Assembly (NCBI GenBank): GCA_903859705.1
Contig: CAIONQ010000036.1
Location: forward strand, 1 to 64,000
DNA length: 64,000 bases
Reading direction: 5' to 3'
From: an uncultured Chthonomonas sp.
Lineage (GTDB): Bacteria; Armatimonadota; Chthonomonadetes; Chthonomonadales; Chthonomonadaceae
The notes beneath the pieces are model-generated. The model ran no database searches and was not told where the DNA came from. It worked only from the letters and a program-made list of their open reading frames with translations. Position numbers and translations under genes: made by a program. Below are positions 44,943 to 53,908 of this stretch, piece by piece. Positions within the stretch are counted from its first letter, which is position 1, and the number at the start of each line of letters is the position of its first letter.

Positions 44943-44978
44943 GGCACAGGGCCAGAACTTACGCTCTGGCCCTGTGCC
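44943..44978 (-). terminator. Terminator after the alcohol dehydrogenase gene
   Basis: GGCACAGGGCCAGA (44943-44956) pairs perfectly with TCTGGCCCTGTGCC (44965-44978), 14 bp. It lies between the DUF6599 start and the dehydrogenase stop. Confidence 0.85.
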
Positions 44979-45000
44979 ACGTGTTCAATTCATACTAGTT

Positions 45001-46047
45001 TCAGGCGGTCGGCATTGTGCTGAGATCCATCACAAAACGGTACCTTACCTCGCTCTTGAGCATGCGCTCGTAAGCCTCATTGATCTTATCTACAGAGATA
45101 ATTTCAATGTCGGAAGTTATGCCATGCTCTCCGCAGAAATCCAACATCTCCTGCGTTTCAGCCAGGCCGCCGATCAGGGAGCCCGCAAGTCTGCGGCGAC
45201 CGAATATCAGTGGCAAAGCTGCCACGGGCACCGGTTCGCCAACAACACCAAGCATCACCATGGTTCCATCACGATCGAGCAATGAGATGAGTTTGTTGAC
45301 TTCGGAGGCTGCGGAAACAGTGTTCAGAATGAGGTCAAAGCTGCCAGCAGCAGCAGTCATCGCTGCATCATCTTTCGAGATCAGGAAGTGCTTCGCGCCC
45401 ATCCGCAGTGCATCCTCGCGCTTACGATCGGATGTAGATATTACGGTGACCTCTGCACCCATGGCTGCCGCAAGCTTAACGCCCATGTGGCCGAGGCCAC
45501 CCAGGCCAACGATAGCAACACGCGTGCCTGGCCCGGCACCCCAGGTTCGCAAAGGAGAGTAGGTGGTGATACCCGCACAAAGAAGAGGAGCCGCGCCATC
45601 CAGCGGCAGCGCTGCCGGTATATTGAGAACAAAATCCTCATCCACTACAACAAGCGTCGAGTAACCGCCCTGCGTTGGTGTGCCATCACGATCGATAGCA
45701 CCATAGGTGCCTATCATACCAGGGCAGTATTGTTCCAAATCTTCGGCACAGTTTTTACAGGTTCTGCACGAGTTTACCAGGCATCCAACCCCAACCCGAT
45801 CGCCGGGTTTACAATTGGTCACGTCACTACCAACCGCTTCAACAATGCCCGCAATTTCGTGGCCGGGCACCAGTGGGTATTTGCTGAATCCGAGGTCGTT
45901 TCGTGTGAAGTGAATATCTGTATGGCAAATACCGCAGTATTTGATATTGATTACAACATCATTCGGGCCCGGATCCCGGCGCTTCAGTGCGTATGGACCA
46001 AGTGGAGAGGTGGCGTCGAACGCGGCATAACTACTGGCAGAAGGCAT
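45001..46047 (-). CDS. Zinc-dependent alcohol/aldehyde dehydrogenase (AdhP/YahK-like MDR family)
   Basis: The 348-residue medium-chain dehydrogenase/reductase interconverts alcohols and aldehydes with NAD(P). Catalytic zinc ligands are in [10 protein letters not shown] and GHEIAG. Structural zinc ligands are the four cysteines of [16 protein letters not shown] with their spacing. The nucleotide-binding [14 protein letters not shown] is near residue 178. AAAGGG precedes ATG 46047 at normal distance. It is downstream of the arsenic operon on the same strand but separated by 247 bases, so it probably has its own promoter. Substrate unknown. Confidence 0.93.
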   Translation of the reverse strand: MPSASSYAAFDATSPLGPYALKRRDPGPNDVVINIKYCGICHTDIHFTRNDLGFSKYPLVPGHEIAGIVEAVGSDVTNCKPGDRVGVGCLVNSCRTCKNCAEDLEQYCPGMIGTYGAIDRDGTPTQGGYSTLVVVDEDFVLNIPAALPLDGAAPLLCAGITTYSPLRTWGAGPGTRVAIVGLGGLGHMGVKLAAAMGAEVTVISTSDRKREDALRMGAKHFLISKDDAAMTAAAGSFDLILNTVSAASEVNKLISLLDRDGTMVMLGVVGEPVPVAALPLIFGRRRLAGSLIGGLAETQEMLDFCGEHGITSDIEIISVDKINEAYERMLKSEVRYRFVMDLSTMPTA

Positions 46048-46294
46048 TTTTTAACCCTTTCAGCAAACAGGCTGCAGTTTATGGATGCAGCATAAGCAAC
46101 TGACAGCGGGGAACCGACATGTGTTCCGCTGAGTACTAGATCACTATTTGTTTACGTCTGCGAACGGAAACTTGCTTCAATACTGGGCTGATTGGGAGAC
46201 CATCAGTAACGAATTCTGGACCCGTTAACGGTGTTCCAACCGCTGGAATAACCAATGCAACAGAAATAGTCGAGTGAGCCTCAGCCCGCAATAC

Positions 46295-47392
46295 CTACGT
46301 TGATGCTGCCCCGAAGAAACGTTTCTGGAAATAGAGAGCCACGCTCACCAGTGCGATGAGCGCTGGAACCTCTACCAACGGCCCAATTACAGCAGCAAAG
46401 GCGGCTCCTGAGTTTATACCGAACACCGCCACGGCCACTGCTATTGCCAGCTCAAAGTTGTTACTTGCCGCAGTAAAGGAGAGGGTTGCCGTTTTCGAAT
46501 AGTCTGCCCCCATACGCCTACCCATGTAGAACGACACCAGAAACATTACGATAAAGTATATGAGCAGAGGAATGGCGATCCTGACGACGTCCAATGGAAT
46601 TTTGACGATATACTCCCCTTTAAGGGAGAACATCACTACAATCGTGAAGAGCAGTGCAACAAGCGTAAGCGGGCTAATGCGCGGTATAAACTCAGCTTCA
46701 TACCATGCCTTCCCTTTAACACGAAGTAACACAAATCGGGTTAGCATCCCTGAAAAGAATGGAATTCCCAGATAGATAAGCACGCTCTCAGCAATGCCCA
46801 GCATCGTGATCTTCGACAGATCTACATTGCCAAAACTGCGACCAAAGAGGTGAGGAAGTACCTTCACAAACAGGTAGGCATATGGGGAAAAGAACAGCAC
46901 CTGGAAAATTGAGTTGAAAGCAACCAGGCCGGCCGCATACTCCGGGTCGCCCTTTGCCAGATCGTTCCAAACGATAACCATGGCAATGCACCGTGCAAGC
47001 CCAATCATGATCAAACCGATGCAATATTCCGGCTTATCAGAAAGGAACGCAAGCGCCAGAGCGAACATCAACAACGGGCCAATGATCCAGTTTTGAACCA
47101 GTGATAGTGCTAACACTTTCTTGTTTTGAAATACTTTACCAAGCTCCTCGTACTTTACCTTTGCAAGAGGAGGATACATCATTACGATCAGGCCAACTGC
47201 AATTGGTATAGATGTGGTTCCAACCGATAACCCTGTAATGCCTTTTACTACCGCCGGGGCAAAATAGCCAAGCGCCACACCAATCGCCATTGCGAGAAAA
47301 ATCCAGAGGGTGAGATATCGGTCCAAAAACGACAATCTACCACTGATCGTGGGATGGCAGGTTGGTGCGCCAACCGTTTGCGGTTTACTCAA
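46295..47392 (-). CDS. acr3: Acr3-type arsenite efflux permease
   Basis: The 365-residue inner-membrane transporter exports arsenite. Ten hydrophobic helices fit the Acr3 fold, with [19 protein letters not shown], containing the conserved Cys involved in arsenite recognition, near residue 131. Start TTG 47392 has AGGGACC upstream. It is downstream of arsC in the ArsR-controlled unit. The long TM array and the absence of an ATPase gene indicate Acr3, not the ArsAB pump. Confidence 0.95.
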   Translation of the reverse strand: MSKPQTVGAPTCHPTISGRLSFLDRYLTLWIFLAMAIGVALGYFAPAVVKGITGLSVGTTSIPIAVGLIVMMYPPLAKVKYEELGKVFQNKKVLALSLVQNWIIGPLLMFALALAFLSDKPEYCIGLIMIGLARCIAMVIVWNDLAKGDPEYAAGLVAFNSIFQVLFFSPYAYLFVKVLPHLFGRSFGNVDLSKITMLGIAESVLIYLGIPFFSGMLTRFVLLRVKGKAWYEAEFIPRISPLTLVALLFTIVVMFSLKGEYIVKIPLDVVRIAIPLLIYFIVMFLVSFYMGRRMGADYSKTATLSFTAASNNFELAIAVAVAVFGINSGAAFAAVIGPLVEVPALIALVSVALYFQKRFFGAAST

Positions 47393-47497
47393 CAGAGGTC
47401 CCTTCCAAAATACTTGTATTCAAAATCGCATAAATCACAGGTAAACAGCTCAGCTAACACCAGGGATGTTACTTAGCAAGTAACCAGGTGCTCATCC

Positions 47498-47905
47498 CTA
47501 CGCGCTCATCTCATCCAGCATATGCTCAACGCGTACCCGGATCTGATCTCTAATCTCGCGAACACGCTCCAGGGATTGCCCCTTAGGATCATCCAGTCCC
47601 CAATCTTCCGTAACCATGAATCTGGCGGGGCACGATGCCGCATCCACACCACACCCCATCGTGATTACTCGGGATGCCTTCCCTGCCATCTCTGTGGTGA
47701 TCAGCTTTGGTTTCTGATCTGCCATCGAGATTCCAATCTCATCCATTACCTGAACAGCCACAGGGTTGAGTGTTGCCCCACCCTCAGTTCCAGCCGACTC
47801 CGAAATGACACTTAGACCACGCTCGGCGGCAAGATGCCGGGTAAACGCCTCTGCCATCTGTGAGCGGCCCGCATTATGAACACAAACAAACAGGATTATT
47901 TGCAC
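47498..47905 (-). CDS. arsC: Thioredoxin-coupled arsenate reductase
   Basis: The 135-residue low-molecular-weight phosphatase-type ArsC reduces arsenate to arsenite. CVHNAGRSQ (CX5R, nucleophilic Cys near residue 8) opens the protein, and the pair of cysteines in MGCGVDAASCP (about residue 84 and 91) serves the disulfide cascade passed to thioredoxin. Start is GTG 47905, five bases after GGGAGG. It lies between arsR and acr3. Confidence 0.95.
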   Translation of the reverse strand: MQIILFVCVHNAGRSQMAEAFTRHLAAERGLSVISESAGTEGGATLNPVAVQVMDEIGISMADQKPKLITTEMAGKASRVITMGCGVDAASCPARFMVTEDWGLDDPKGQSLERVREIRDQIRVRVEHMLDEMSA

Positions 47906-48011
47906 TTAAGCCTCCCACTTAGCACTTCTCTGCAGAGATACAAACAGGTGAGCGTAACCTCTGATTACGGTAGATTGCGCTGCCCCGCTCCGCTGCAGAT
48001 TCACCAGGTGA

Positions 48012-48380
48012 TCAGCAGCAGCTCTCCGGTTTAGCGGGTTCAGCCGCATCGCAACAACAGGTCAGAAACTCAGTAAGCTGTGTTACTGCTTCGGTGTTTG
48101 CAGCAAACACCGAGAATTTGCCGCGCTTTTCGGTATGAATAAGGCCAGCCAGCCTCAGCTCTTTCAGATGTTGAGACACCCGCGAGTTGATCTGCGACTC
48201 CCCGGTTACATGGCAGCACACTTCACCAGCCGTTGGGCCATCGGCACGGCGAACATCGCCGTTATCGTCTACAGAAACGGCGCCGCTGCATGCCGCCAAG
48301 AAACGAAATATCTTTAGCCGAGTAGGATCTGAAAGCGCACGAAACATCGTTGCAGCTTCTGCATCGCTCATTTCAGCCAT
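48012..48380 (-). CDS. arsR: ArsR/SmtB family metal-sensing repressor
   Basis: The 122-residue winged-helix repressor starts at ATG 48380, five bases after GAGGA; an ATG at 48404 is in frame. Helix-turn-helix: ATMFRALSDPTRLKIFRFL near residue 10 and QINSRVSQHLKELRLAGLI near 63. Cysteines in EVCCHV and a Cys-rich tail (TCCCD, ESCC at the C-terminus) can bind As(III) or other metal. It should derepress the arsC-acr3 genes on arsenite. A dyad just upstream is a candidate operator. Confidence 0.93.
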   Translation of the reverse strand: MAEMSDAEAATMFRALSDPTRLKIFRFLAACSGAVSVDDNGDVRRADGPTAGEVCCHVTGESQINSRVSQHLKELRLAGLIHTEKRGKFSVFAANTEAVTQLTEFLTCCCDAAEPAKPESCC

Positions 48381-48390
48381 ATGTTTCCTC

Positions 48391-48414
48391 ATTTCATGAA
48401 ACATTAAAATGAAT
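48391..48414. promoter_or_regulatory. Candidate ArsR operator
   Basis: The dyad ATTTCAT (48391-48397) ... ATGAAT (48409-48414), with an internal perfect TTTCATGAAA palindrome, lies 11-34 bases upstream of ATG 48380. Position and AT-rich symmetry fit an ArsR-type operator. Confidence 0.4.
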
Positions 48415-48467
48415 CTACCCCATTTTTGATCCTGAATTCAAGTGGGGTACAGGAGTTTATATTCGCT

Positions 48468-48788
48468 TCAGGGCAGGACAGTATCGTACACCTGAACGCG
48501 CGACCAAACATGCTTGCATGCCGCAATAAACGCCAGATGATCGGGATGATCCTGATACACATCGTGCGCAGCCGCATCGGCAAACCCCACCGCAAGCCCA
48601 ACGCCGTAACTGTTATCCACAACGTCCCTGTCTGTACCTGCCGGAATGCCCGCGCCCAGGTATAAAACACCCGGAATGCCACTCAGATGCTGATTAATGC
48701 CTGCCAGCAGTATAGAGGTGTCGTCCTCACTGCCGGGGTTGGCAAGCCAGAAGTACACCATGTGAATGAACTTAATGTTGTTCGGCAC
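48468..48788 (-). CDS. Dabb-family (stress-response alpha/beta barrel) protein
   Basis: The 106-residue product starts at GTG 48788 after AAAGGAG. Typical Dabb signature FIHMVYFWLANPG at the N-terminus, GLAVGFADAAAHDVYQDHPD near 67 and HLAFIAACKHVW near 86. Dabb domains form small ferredoxin-like dimers, sometimes with catalytic roles in polyketide cyclisation. It lies upstream of arsR on the same strand but has its own ribosome binding site; no link to arsenic is known. Confidence 0.85.
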   Translation of the reverse strand: MPNNIKFIHMVYFWLANPGSEDDTSILLAGINQHLSGIPGVLYLGAGIPAGTDRDVVDNSYGVGLAVGFADAAAHDVYQDHPDHLAFIAACKHVWSRVQVYDTVLP

Positions 48789-48831
48789 TCTTTTCTCCTT
48801 TGTTTCAGTCGCTGCCCTGTGCGGGGCTTAG

Positions 48832-49686
48832 CTACGGCTGCGCAGTGGTTGAAGTTTGTTGATAAACACGCACGTAATCCACTTCAAATTTACCCGGGAA
48901 TGTTGTGTTGTCCGGGTTACCTCCATTGGCACCGCCAATGGCCAGATTGAGAATCATATAGTGTGGCTGCTTGAATGGGGAAACCCCATTGCTACCAACA
49001 TTGATGGCCCTTTCAAGGGGTACTTCATTCAATAATCGATTGTCCACAAACAGCTTTATTGCCTCGGCAGTCCAATCCATGCGCCAAATATGAAACTTCT
49101 TCGCCCAGTCTTTATCCGTCTTGTTCAGGTCCGTTAAGGGGAATTTATTTGATGCCCAAACGGCCTGCCACCGCTTTCCGCTGCCCCAGGCAACATTCGC
49201 CAGCAGATTGCCTCGGTAGTACTCCATGATGTCTATTTCGCCATTGGAGGGCCATTCGCCATCTTGCCCAAGAGTCCAGAAAGCCGGCCACATTCCGGGG
49301 CGTGTATCGATTCGGGCACGCATTTCAAACCTTCCATAAAGCCAGCTGTGCTTGCCTCTGGTGGTAATGCTTGCCGAAGTAAACTGTGCGTTGGCTCGGT
49401 TCTTGCGCCAGTCTGAACTGCCAGGCACATAGTCTGGATTGGGCTTCTGCTCTCTCCGTGCTTCTATTACCAGGTTGCCACCCTTGCAAACAGCATTTGC
49501 CGGCTGGTACCACTGATCCTCTTCGTTCCGCACAAAGCCGTTTTCGTATTCCCAGTCTGCCGGGTTTGGCGCTCCCTGCTTGTTAAACTCGTCGCTCCAA
49601 ACCAGCGTCCACCCATCCACCGCAACGGCATTCGTTGGGCTGAAACCGAACATCGCACATGCCGCTGCAACTATTGAGACGATCAT
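48832..49686 (-). CDS. Secreted GH16-family glycoside hydrolase
   Basis: The 284-residue product starts at ATG 49686 (MIVSIVAAACAMFGFSPTN), a signal peptide. The GH16 beta-jelly-roll has LVWSDEFNKQGAPNPADWEY near residue 28 and the catalytic GEIDIMEYY near 138, with nucleophile and acid/base glutamates flanking the aspartate. RMDWTAEAIKLFVDNRL near 187 and FPGKFEVDYVRVYQ at the C-terminus complete the fold. GH16 enzymes cut beta-1,3- or beta-1,3/1,4-glucans or galactans such as laminarin. It lies 29 bases after the CPBP gene. Confidence 0.92.
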   Translation of the reverse strand: MIVSIVAAACAMFGFSPTNAVAVDGWTLVWSDEFNKQGAPNPADWEYENGFVRNEEDQWYQPANAVCKGGNLVIEARREQKPNPDYVPGSSDWRKNRANAQFTSASITTRGKHSWLYGRFEMRARIDTRPGMWPAFWTLGQDGEWPSNGEIDIMEYYRGNLLANVAWGSGKRWQAVWASNKFPLTDLNKTDKDWAKKFHIWRMDWTAEAIKLFVDNRLLNEVPLERAINVGSNGVSPFKQPHYMILNLAIGGANGGNPDNTTFPGKFEVDYVRVYQQTSTTAQP

Positions 49687-49715
49687 AGTTTTCAGATCCT
49701 TCTGGAGATACGAAA

Positions 49716-50726
49716 TCAGCCTTGCGCTTGCTTGCGCCAACCGGGATGGATATACCGTTTCCATTGCGCCTCTGTGTTGGCTTCCGCGTGTATCGGCGCA
49801 TATTTATAGATTATGAATGCTGCAAGCAGATGAATAATCACTGCTACAATGCTCCCCTCTGGGCCGGCAGTTCCTCCGCTCAACCAGGCTGGCCCATGTG
49901 GGAGAGAGTTCAACAGGTAGCCAGGAACCTTTGTTCCACTATCCGCAACGCCGAATAGAAAACTTTGCCCCCAATCCCACGATGCATGCAGCCCAACCGC
50001 AAGCCACAGTGATCTGGTTTTAAGTATGCAAACGGTAAGCAGAATAGCGGCTGCAAACACATCGATAATACCGGCAGGGTTTTCACCCGGATTGTGCATA
50101 TGAGCCATAGAAAACAACAGGCTGGTGATAAACACCGCAAACTTTAACCCGGCTGCATCGGAAAGGTTCTGCAACAGATATCCTCTAAAGCAGAACTCCT
50201 CAAACAGGCCAACACATAGAAAGCCCAGCCCCATAATCGTGCCCCACTTCACGGCGGCGGGCAGGCCCTCATTAAACCCGGCAAAAGAGTAGGCGCCGCA
50301 AATCCGCAGGAGTGTCATGGTTATGCCGATAAGAACAACGCCAATTACAAATCCGGCACACAATTCCGGCAAAGTCCTGTGATGAAAAGGCAGCCCAAGG
50401 CTCGATATAGGGCGCTTCTCTATTGCAACCGCAGGTACCAGAGCAGCAGCAAAAGCAATAGCAAATAGCACTGCCATAGCAACAAAGTTTAAGTACAGCG
50501 CCATGCTATTGGTGCGGGGGTTGAAATTCCTCAATGCTGGCACCATGCTGAGCAAAAAACTGAATGCAAGTGCCCCAGCGCCAGTAATTATCAGCCAAAT
50601 CAACAGGCGCCAGCCAGAGCGCACACCCCTGGCGTTATGCAACACTCCTGGCTTAATATCTCTGGTATTCTGCTGGTGGCGCATTTTATCGCCAACGTCT
50701 ATCTTGGTGCTATGCTCTGTTTCCAA
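49716..50726 (-). CDS. CPBP-family intramembrane metalloprotease
   Basis: The 336-residue product starts at TTG 50726. Eight or so hydrophobic helices carry the CPBP (Abi/CAAX prenyl protease-like) motifs: EEFCFRGYLL (motif 1 Glu-Glu ... Arg) near residue 180, FSMAHMHNPGEN near 212 and HASWDWGQSF near 252. These glutamyl intramembrane proteases process membrane-bound peptides. The frame ends 29 bases before the GH16 start, so the two may form a transcript. The substrate is unknown. Confidence 0.88.
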   Translation of the reverse strand: METEHSTKIDVGDKMRHQQNTRDIKPGVLHNARGVRSGWRLLIWLIITGAGALAFSFLLSMVPALRNFNPRTNSMALYLNFVAMAVLFAIAFAAALVPAVAIEKRPISSLGLPFHHRTLPELCAGFVIGVVLIGITMTLLRICGAYSFAGFNEGLPAAVKWGTIMGLGFLCVGLFEEFCFRGYLLQNLSDAAGLKFAVFITSLLFSMAHMHNPGENPAGIIDVFAAAILLTVCILKTRSLWLAVGLHASWDWGQSFLFGVADSGTKVPGYLLNSLPHGPAWLSGGTAGPEGSIVAVIIHLLAAFIIYKYAPIHAEANTEAQWKRYIHPGWRKQAQG

Positions 50727-51005
50727 GCTTCCCCTTATTCATCCAATCAACCGAACAGTAGTGTATAGTATCAGAATACGCCGTTGTTGTGCCCGGGTTT
50801 CTATAGTAACGTGTGACATTAACCACTTTCCGTACTGCGCCACTGGCTGAAAATCTGTAATATTTTATCTTTCAAGCCGTTCGTTTGGGCATTCGGCTCA
50901 GTGAGTTAACCTGCGCATAAACATCCTGCGGTATCATTTTCTTCAAGATGAATACCATGTGCGAAGCATGCGGTAGCAATGTGAATACGGACTGGACCAT
51001 TACAA

Positions 51006-53501
51006 ATGAGAAGTGTTAAGAGATCACTGGCATTATGTGCGGTTGGCGCACTGGCCGCTGCGGCGGCAGCCAGAACAGGGCATGTACACCAGCCTGCTGC
51101 GAAAACGCTGCCCGGTTCGCGCACCCAGGATGGCGGGCTTGTACTGCCGAGCGGGTGGAAGCTTACGCCGGCAGGGCGCCACATTTCGCTTGCTGGGGAT
51201 ATGCCGTTGGGATTGGTCTTTTCCCCGGATGGTCGCAACCTGCTGGTTAGCACCGCCGGCTTTCATGATCATGGCCTTGCAGTTATCGATGCTGCCACCG
51301 AAAAGGTAACAGATACAGTGTCCCTTTACAGGGCATGGAACGGACTGGCGATCTCAGCAGATGGCAAAGATGTGTACGTTGCTTCAGGCCAATTTCCCAG
51401 GCCCGATTACAAAGCAACGCTTGTAACGCAGGTTGCTACCTCTCAAATGATAGACCAGCTTACAACGCCTGTTCACCATCTTACAGCCTCGGGTGGTAAG
51501 TTAGCCCTTGCGGCCGGTGTGCCGGTGCGTGGTATGGGCGAAGGCAGATACACGGCAGGAGTTGCCATTGGCCCTAATGGCTCGCTGTATGTGCTCGATA
51601 TTAATCACGATACGGTTTACCACGTAAACCGAACCACCGGGCAAACAGTGGCACAGCAGGCAACCGGATATCGCCCCTACGCAATTGCTGTATCGGCAGA
51701 TGGCAAAGAGGTTGCCGTAGCAAACTGGGGAGGCGGCAGCGTGATGTTGCTGGACCCGGCAACCCTTGAAGTAAAATCCACCATCGAAGTGGGCAGCCAC
51801 CCGAACGCGCTTCTGTATGCGCGCGATGGCAGCCTGTTTGTTGCCTGCGGCGGCGAAAACCGCGTTGCGGTGATTAGAGGCGGAGCAGTTGTTGAAAGCA
51901 TCAACACGGCACTGGAACCGAAATCCCCCATTGGCACCACCCCGGATGCGCTGGCCATATCTCCAGATCAATCGGTACTGTTTGTTGCCTGTGCCGATAT
52001 CAATGCTGTTGCCACAGTAGCGCTGAACAAGCATGGTGCCAGCAAAGTAAGCGGGTTTATACCCACGGGCTGGTACCCCAGTGCACTCACAGTATCGCCA
52101 GATGGCAAGCGCCTGTACGTCGGCACCGGCAAGGGGCTGAACTTCCGCAGCAATTTCCCTGGCCTGGGCCATGATCAAGAGACTACCGACGACGGTAAAA
52201 ATAAGTACGATTACATTGGTAATGTTCTGAATGGCACCGTATCTGTGGTGGATATGCCTAATGCAAAACAGCGCGATGCGTACACCGCACAGGTTCGCAA
52301 AAACGGGCCCGGTAAAGGTGTTGTATCTGCCAGCCCGGAGCAAGAAAAACGGGCAAAATCCGCATTTAGCCACATCAAGCACGTGGTGTATATCATCCGA
52401 GAAAACCGAACATACGATCAGGTATTCGGTGATATACAAGGCGCCAATGGTGAGCCAAAGCTAACGATGTATGGCGAGCAGGTTACACCCAATGCGCATG
52501 CGCTGGCTCGGCGCACCACTCTGCTGGATAACCTGTACTGCAGCGGGGAAGTATCTGAAGATGGCCACCAATGGTGCAATGCCGCCTATGTAACGGACTT
52601 TAAGACGCGCGCCTGGATTGCCAGTTATAGCGACCATGGCGAGCCCGATGCCGATGAGCGCCTGAGCACCAGCCCTGCCGGTTACCTGTGGGATAACTGT
52701 GGTAAGCACGGCAAAACCTACAGGGCATATGGTGAGGCAGCGAGCTTTAAGTCGACACCTACCACCGCACCAGTTTTCACCGGCCCCGCAGCGCTGAAAG
52801 GGCACAGCAGCGAAGCGTGGTACCTGGCAAGTAAGAAACCAGACGTACGTGATTACGAGCGAATTGATGCCTTTATTCAGGAACTGCACGATGCAGAGCA
52901 CACGGGTAAATGGCCAAACTACATGGTTATGAGCCTTGGCGAAGATCACACCCACGGCTTGAGTGCCGGTGCGTATTCCCCATTTGCATGCGTCGCTTCT
53001 AACGACCTCGCACTCGGCAAGCTGGTGGAGGCTGTATCCCACAGTAAGTTCTGGAAGGAGACAGCCATCTTCGTTATTGAAGACGACGCTCAGGATGGCC
53101 CGGACCATGTGGATGCACACCGTACCGCAGGGCTGGTGATATCCCCGTATACCCGGCGTGCGGCAGTGGACAGCACGCTTTACACCACGGCGGGCATGAT
53201 CCGCACAATGGAAATGATACTGAGCCTGCCACCCATGACAATACACGACAAGCTGGCGACGCCAATGTACGGCTGCTTTACTTCGGAGCCAGACTTCAGC
53301 CCTTACATCGCAATAACGCCGAAGGTGAACCTGATGGCGAAAAATGCAAAGGCCGGCGAGCCTGCCCGAATATCGGCTACCCTTGATTTTAAGGGATACG
53401 ATAGGGCCGATCCTGCAATCCTGAACAAGCTGCTGTGGGAAGATGCCCACCCCGGCACTCCCGTACCCGCGTCTGTCCGGAGTGGTGTACTTACCCGATA
53501 A
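51006..53501 (+). CDS. YncE-like beta-propeller / phosphoesterase fusion (copy 3)
   Basis: The 831-residue product has a signal peptide (LALCAVGALAAAAAART). The propeller half has SPDGRNLLVSTAGFHDHG and SADGKEVAVANWGGGSVM. The phosphoesterase half has RENRTYDQVFGDIQGANGE near residue 464, SGEVSEDGHQWCN near 515 and VIEDDAQDGPDHVDAHRTA near 690. Close to copy 2, more distant from copy 1. ATG 51006 has no clear ribosome binding site. It ends in the strongest terminator of the window. Confidence 0.92.
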   Translation: MRSVKRSLALCAVGALAAAAAARTGHVHQPAAKTLPGSRTQDGGLVLPSGWKLTPAGRHISLAGDMPLGLVFSPDGRNLLVSTAGFHDHGLAVIDAATEKVTDTVSLYRAWNGLAISADGKDVYVASGQFPRPDYKATLVTQVATSQMIDQLTTPVHHLTASGGKLALAAGVPVRGMGEGRYTAGVAIGPNGSLYVLDINHDTVYHVNRTTGQTVAQQATGYRPYAIAVSADGKEVAVANWGGGSVMLLDPATLEVKSTIEVGSHPNALLYARDGSLFVACGGENRVAVIRGGAVVESINTALEPKSPIGTTPDALAISPDQSVLFVACADINAVATVALNKHGASKVSGFIPTGWYPSALTVSPDGKRLYVGTGKGLNFRSNFPGLGHDQETTDDGKNKYDYIGNVLNGTVSVVDMPNAKQRDAYTAQVRKNGPGKGVVSASPEQEKRAKSAFSHIKHVVYIIRENRTYDQVFGDIQGANGEPKLTMYGEQVTPNAHALARRTTLLDNLYCSGEVSEDGHQWCNAAYVTDFKTRAWIASYSDHGEPDADERLSTSPAGYLWDNCGKHGKTYRAYGEAASFKSTPTTAPVFTGPAALKGHSSEAWYLASKKPDVRDYERIDAFIQELHDAEHTGKWPNYMVMSLGEDHTHGLSAGAYSPFACVASNDLALGKLVEAVSHSKFWKETAIFVIEDDAQDGPDHVDAHRTAGLVISPYTRRAAVDSTLYTTAGMIRTMEMILSLPPMTIHDKLATPMYGCFTSEPDFSPYIAITPKVNLMAKNAKAGEPARISATLDFKGYDRADPAILNKLLWEDAHPGTPVPASVRSGVLTR

Positions 53502-53519
53502 CTTAGCTCAAGCGGCCCG

Positions 53520-53561
53520 GAAAGCGCCTGCTGACAACCGTCAGTAGGCGCTTTCTTTTTT
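53520..53561 (+). terminator. Strong terminator after phosphoesterase copy 3
   Basis: GAAAGCGCCTGCTGAC (53520-53535) pairs with GTCAGTAGGCGCTTTC (53540-53555) via an AACC loop and one G-U pair, with a six-T run (53556-53561). It overlaps the end of the minus-strand lipoprotein gene (stop 53541). Confidence 0.92.
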
Positions 53562-53798
53562 ACCGCTCTCTTTGGCAGGCGTAGATGCCGTGGACTCCGC
53601 ATCGGTAGCCTGCGGCGGCAGCGATGCCTCAGTGGCCCTGCCCTGATGCACATTATCTACAGGCGTATCTGCGGTGGCAGCTCCCTTTACAGGCGCGCCA
53701 TCGGAATAATCCACGTTACGTTTGCAACCTGCAAATGTGCAGCAAACGACTATTGCTACAACTGCCGCAAGGCGCGAGGTGGTGGTGTTTGTAATCAT
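53541..53798 (-). CDS. Small lipoprotein of unknown function
   Basis: The 85-residue product starts at ATG 53798, seven bases after AGGAG. The lipoprotein signal (LAAVVAIVVCCTFAGC, Cys25) precedes a low-complexity Ala/Thr/Ser/Pro tail. It lies downstream of the oxidoreductase gene but after that gene's terminator, so it probably has its own promoter. Its stop codon is inside the strong terminator of the convergent phosphoesterase gene. No family recognised. Confidence 0.65.
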   Translation of the reverse strand: MITNTTTSRLAAVVAIVVCCTFAGCKRNVDYSDGAPVKGAATADTPVDNVHQGRATEASLPPQATDAESTASTPAKESGKKESAY

Positions 53799-53826
53799 TT
53801 CCGGTCTCCTTATCCTGGCTAAAAAG

Positions 53827-53870
53827 TAGGCGGGCTGTAAAGCGCCAGTGTTCACTTTACAGCCCGCCTA
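53827..53870 (-). terminator. Terminator after the Gfo/Idh/MocA oxidoreductase gene
   Basis: TAGGCGGGCTGTAAAG (53827-53842) pairs perfectly with CTTTACAGCCCGCCTA (53855-53870), 16 bp, on the minus-strand exit of the oxidoreductase gene. Confidence 0.9.
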
Positions 53871-53908
53871 TTAAGCCGAGGTTAGGAGCCTGTTAAATAT
53901 TGGTTCGG

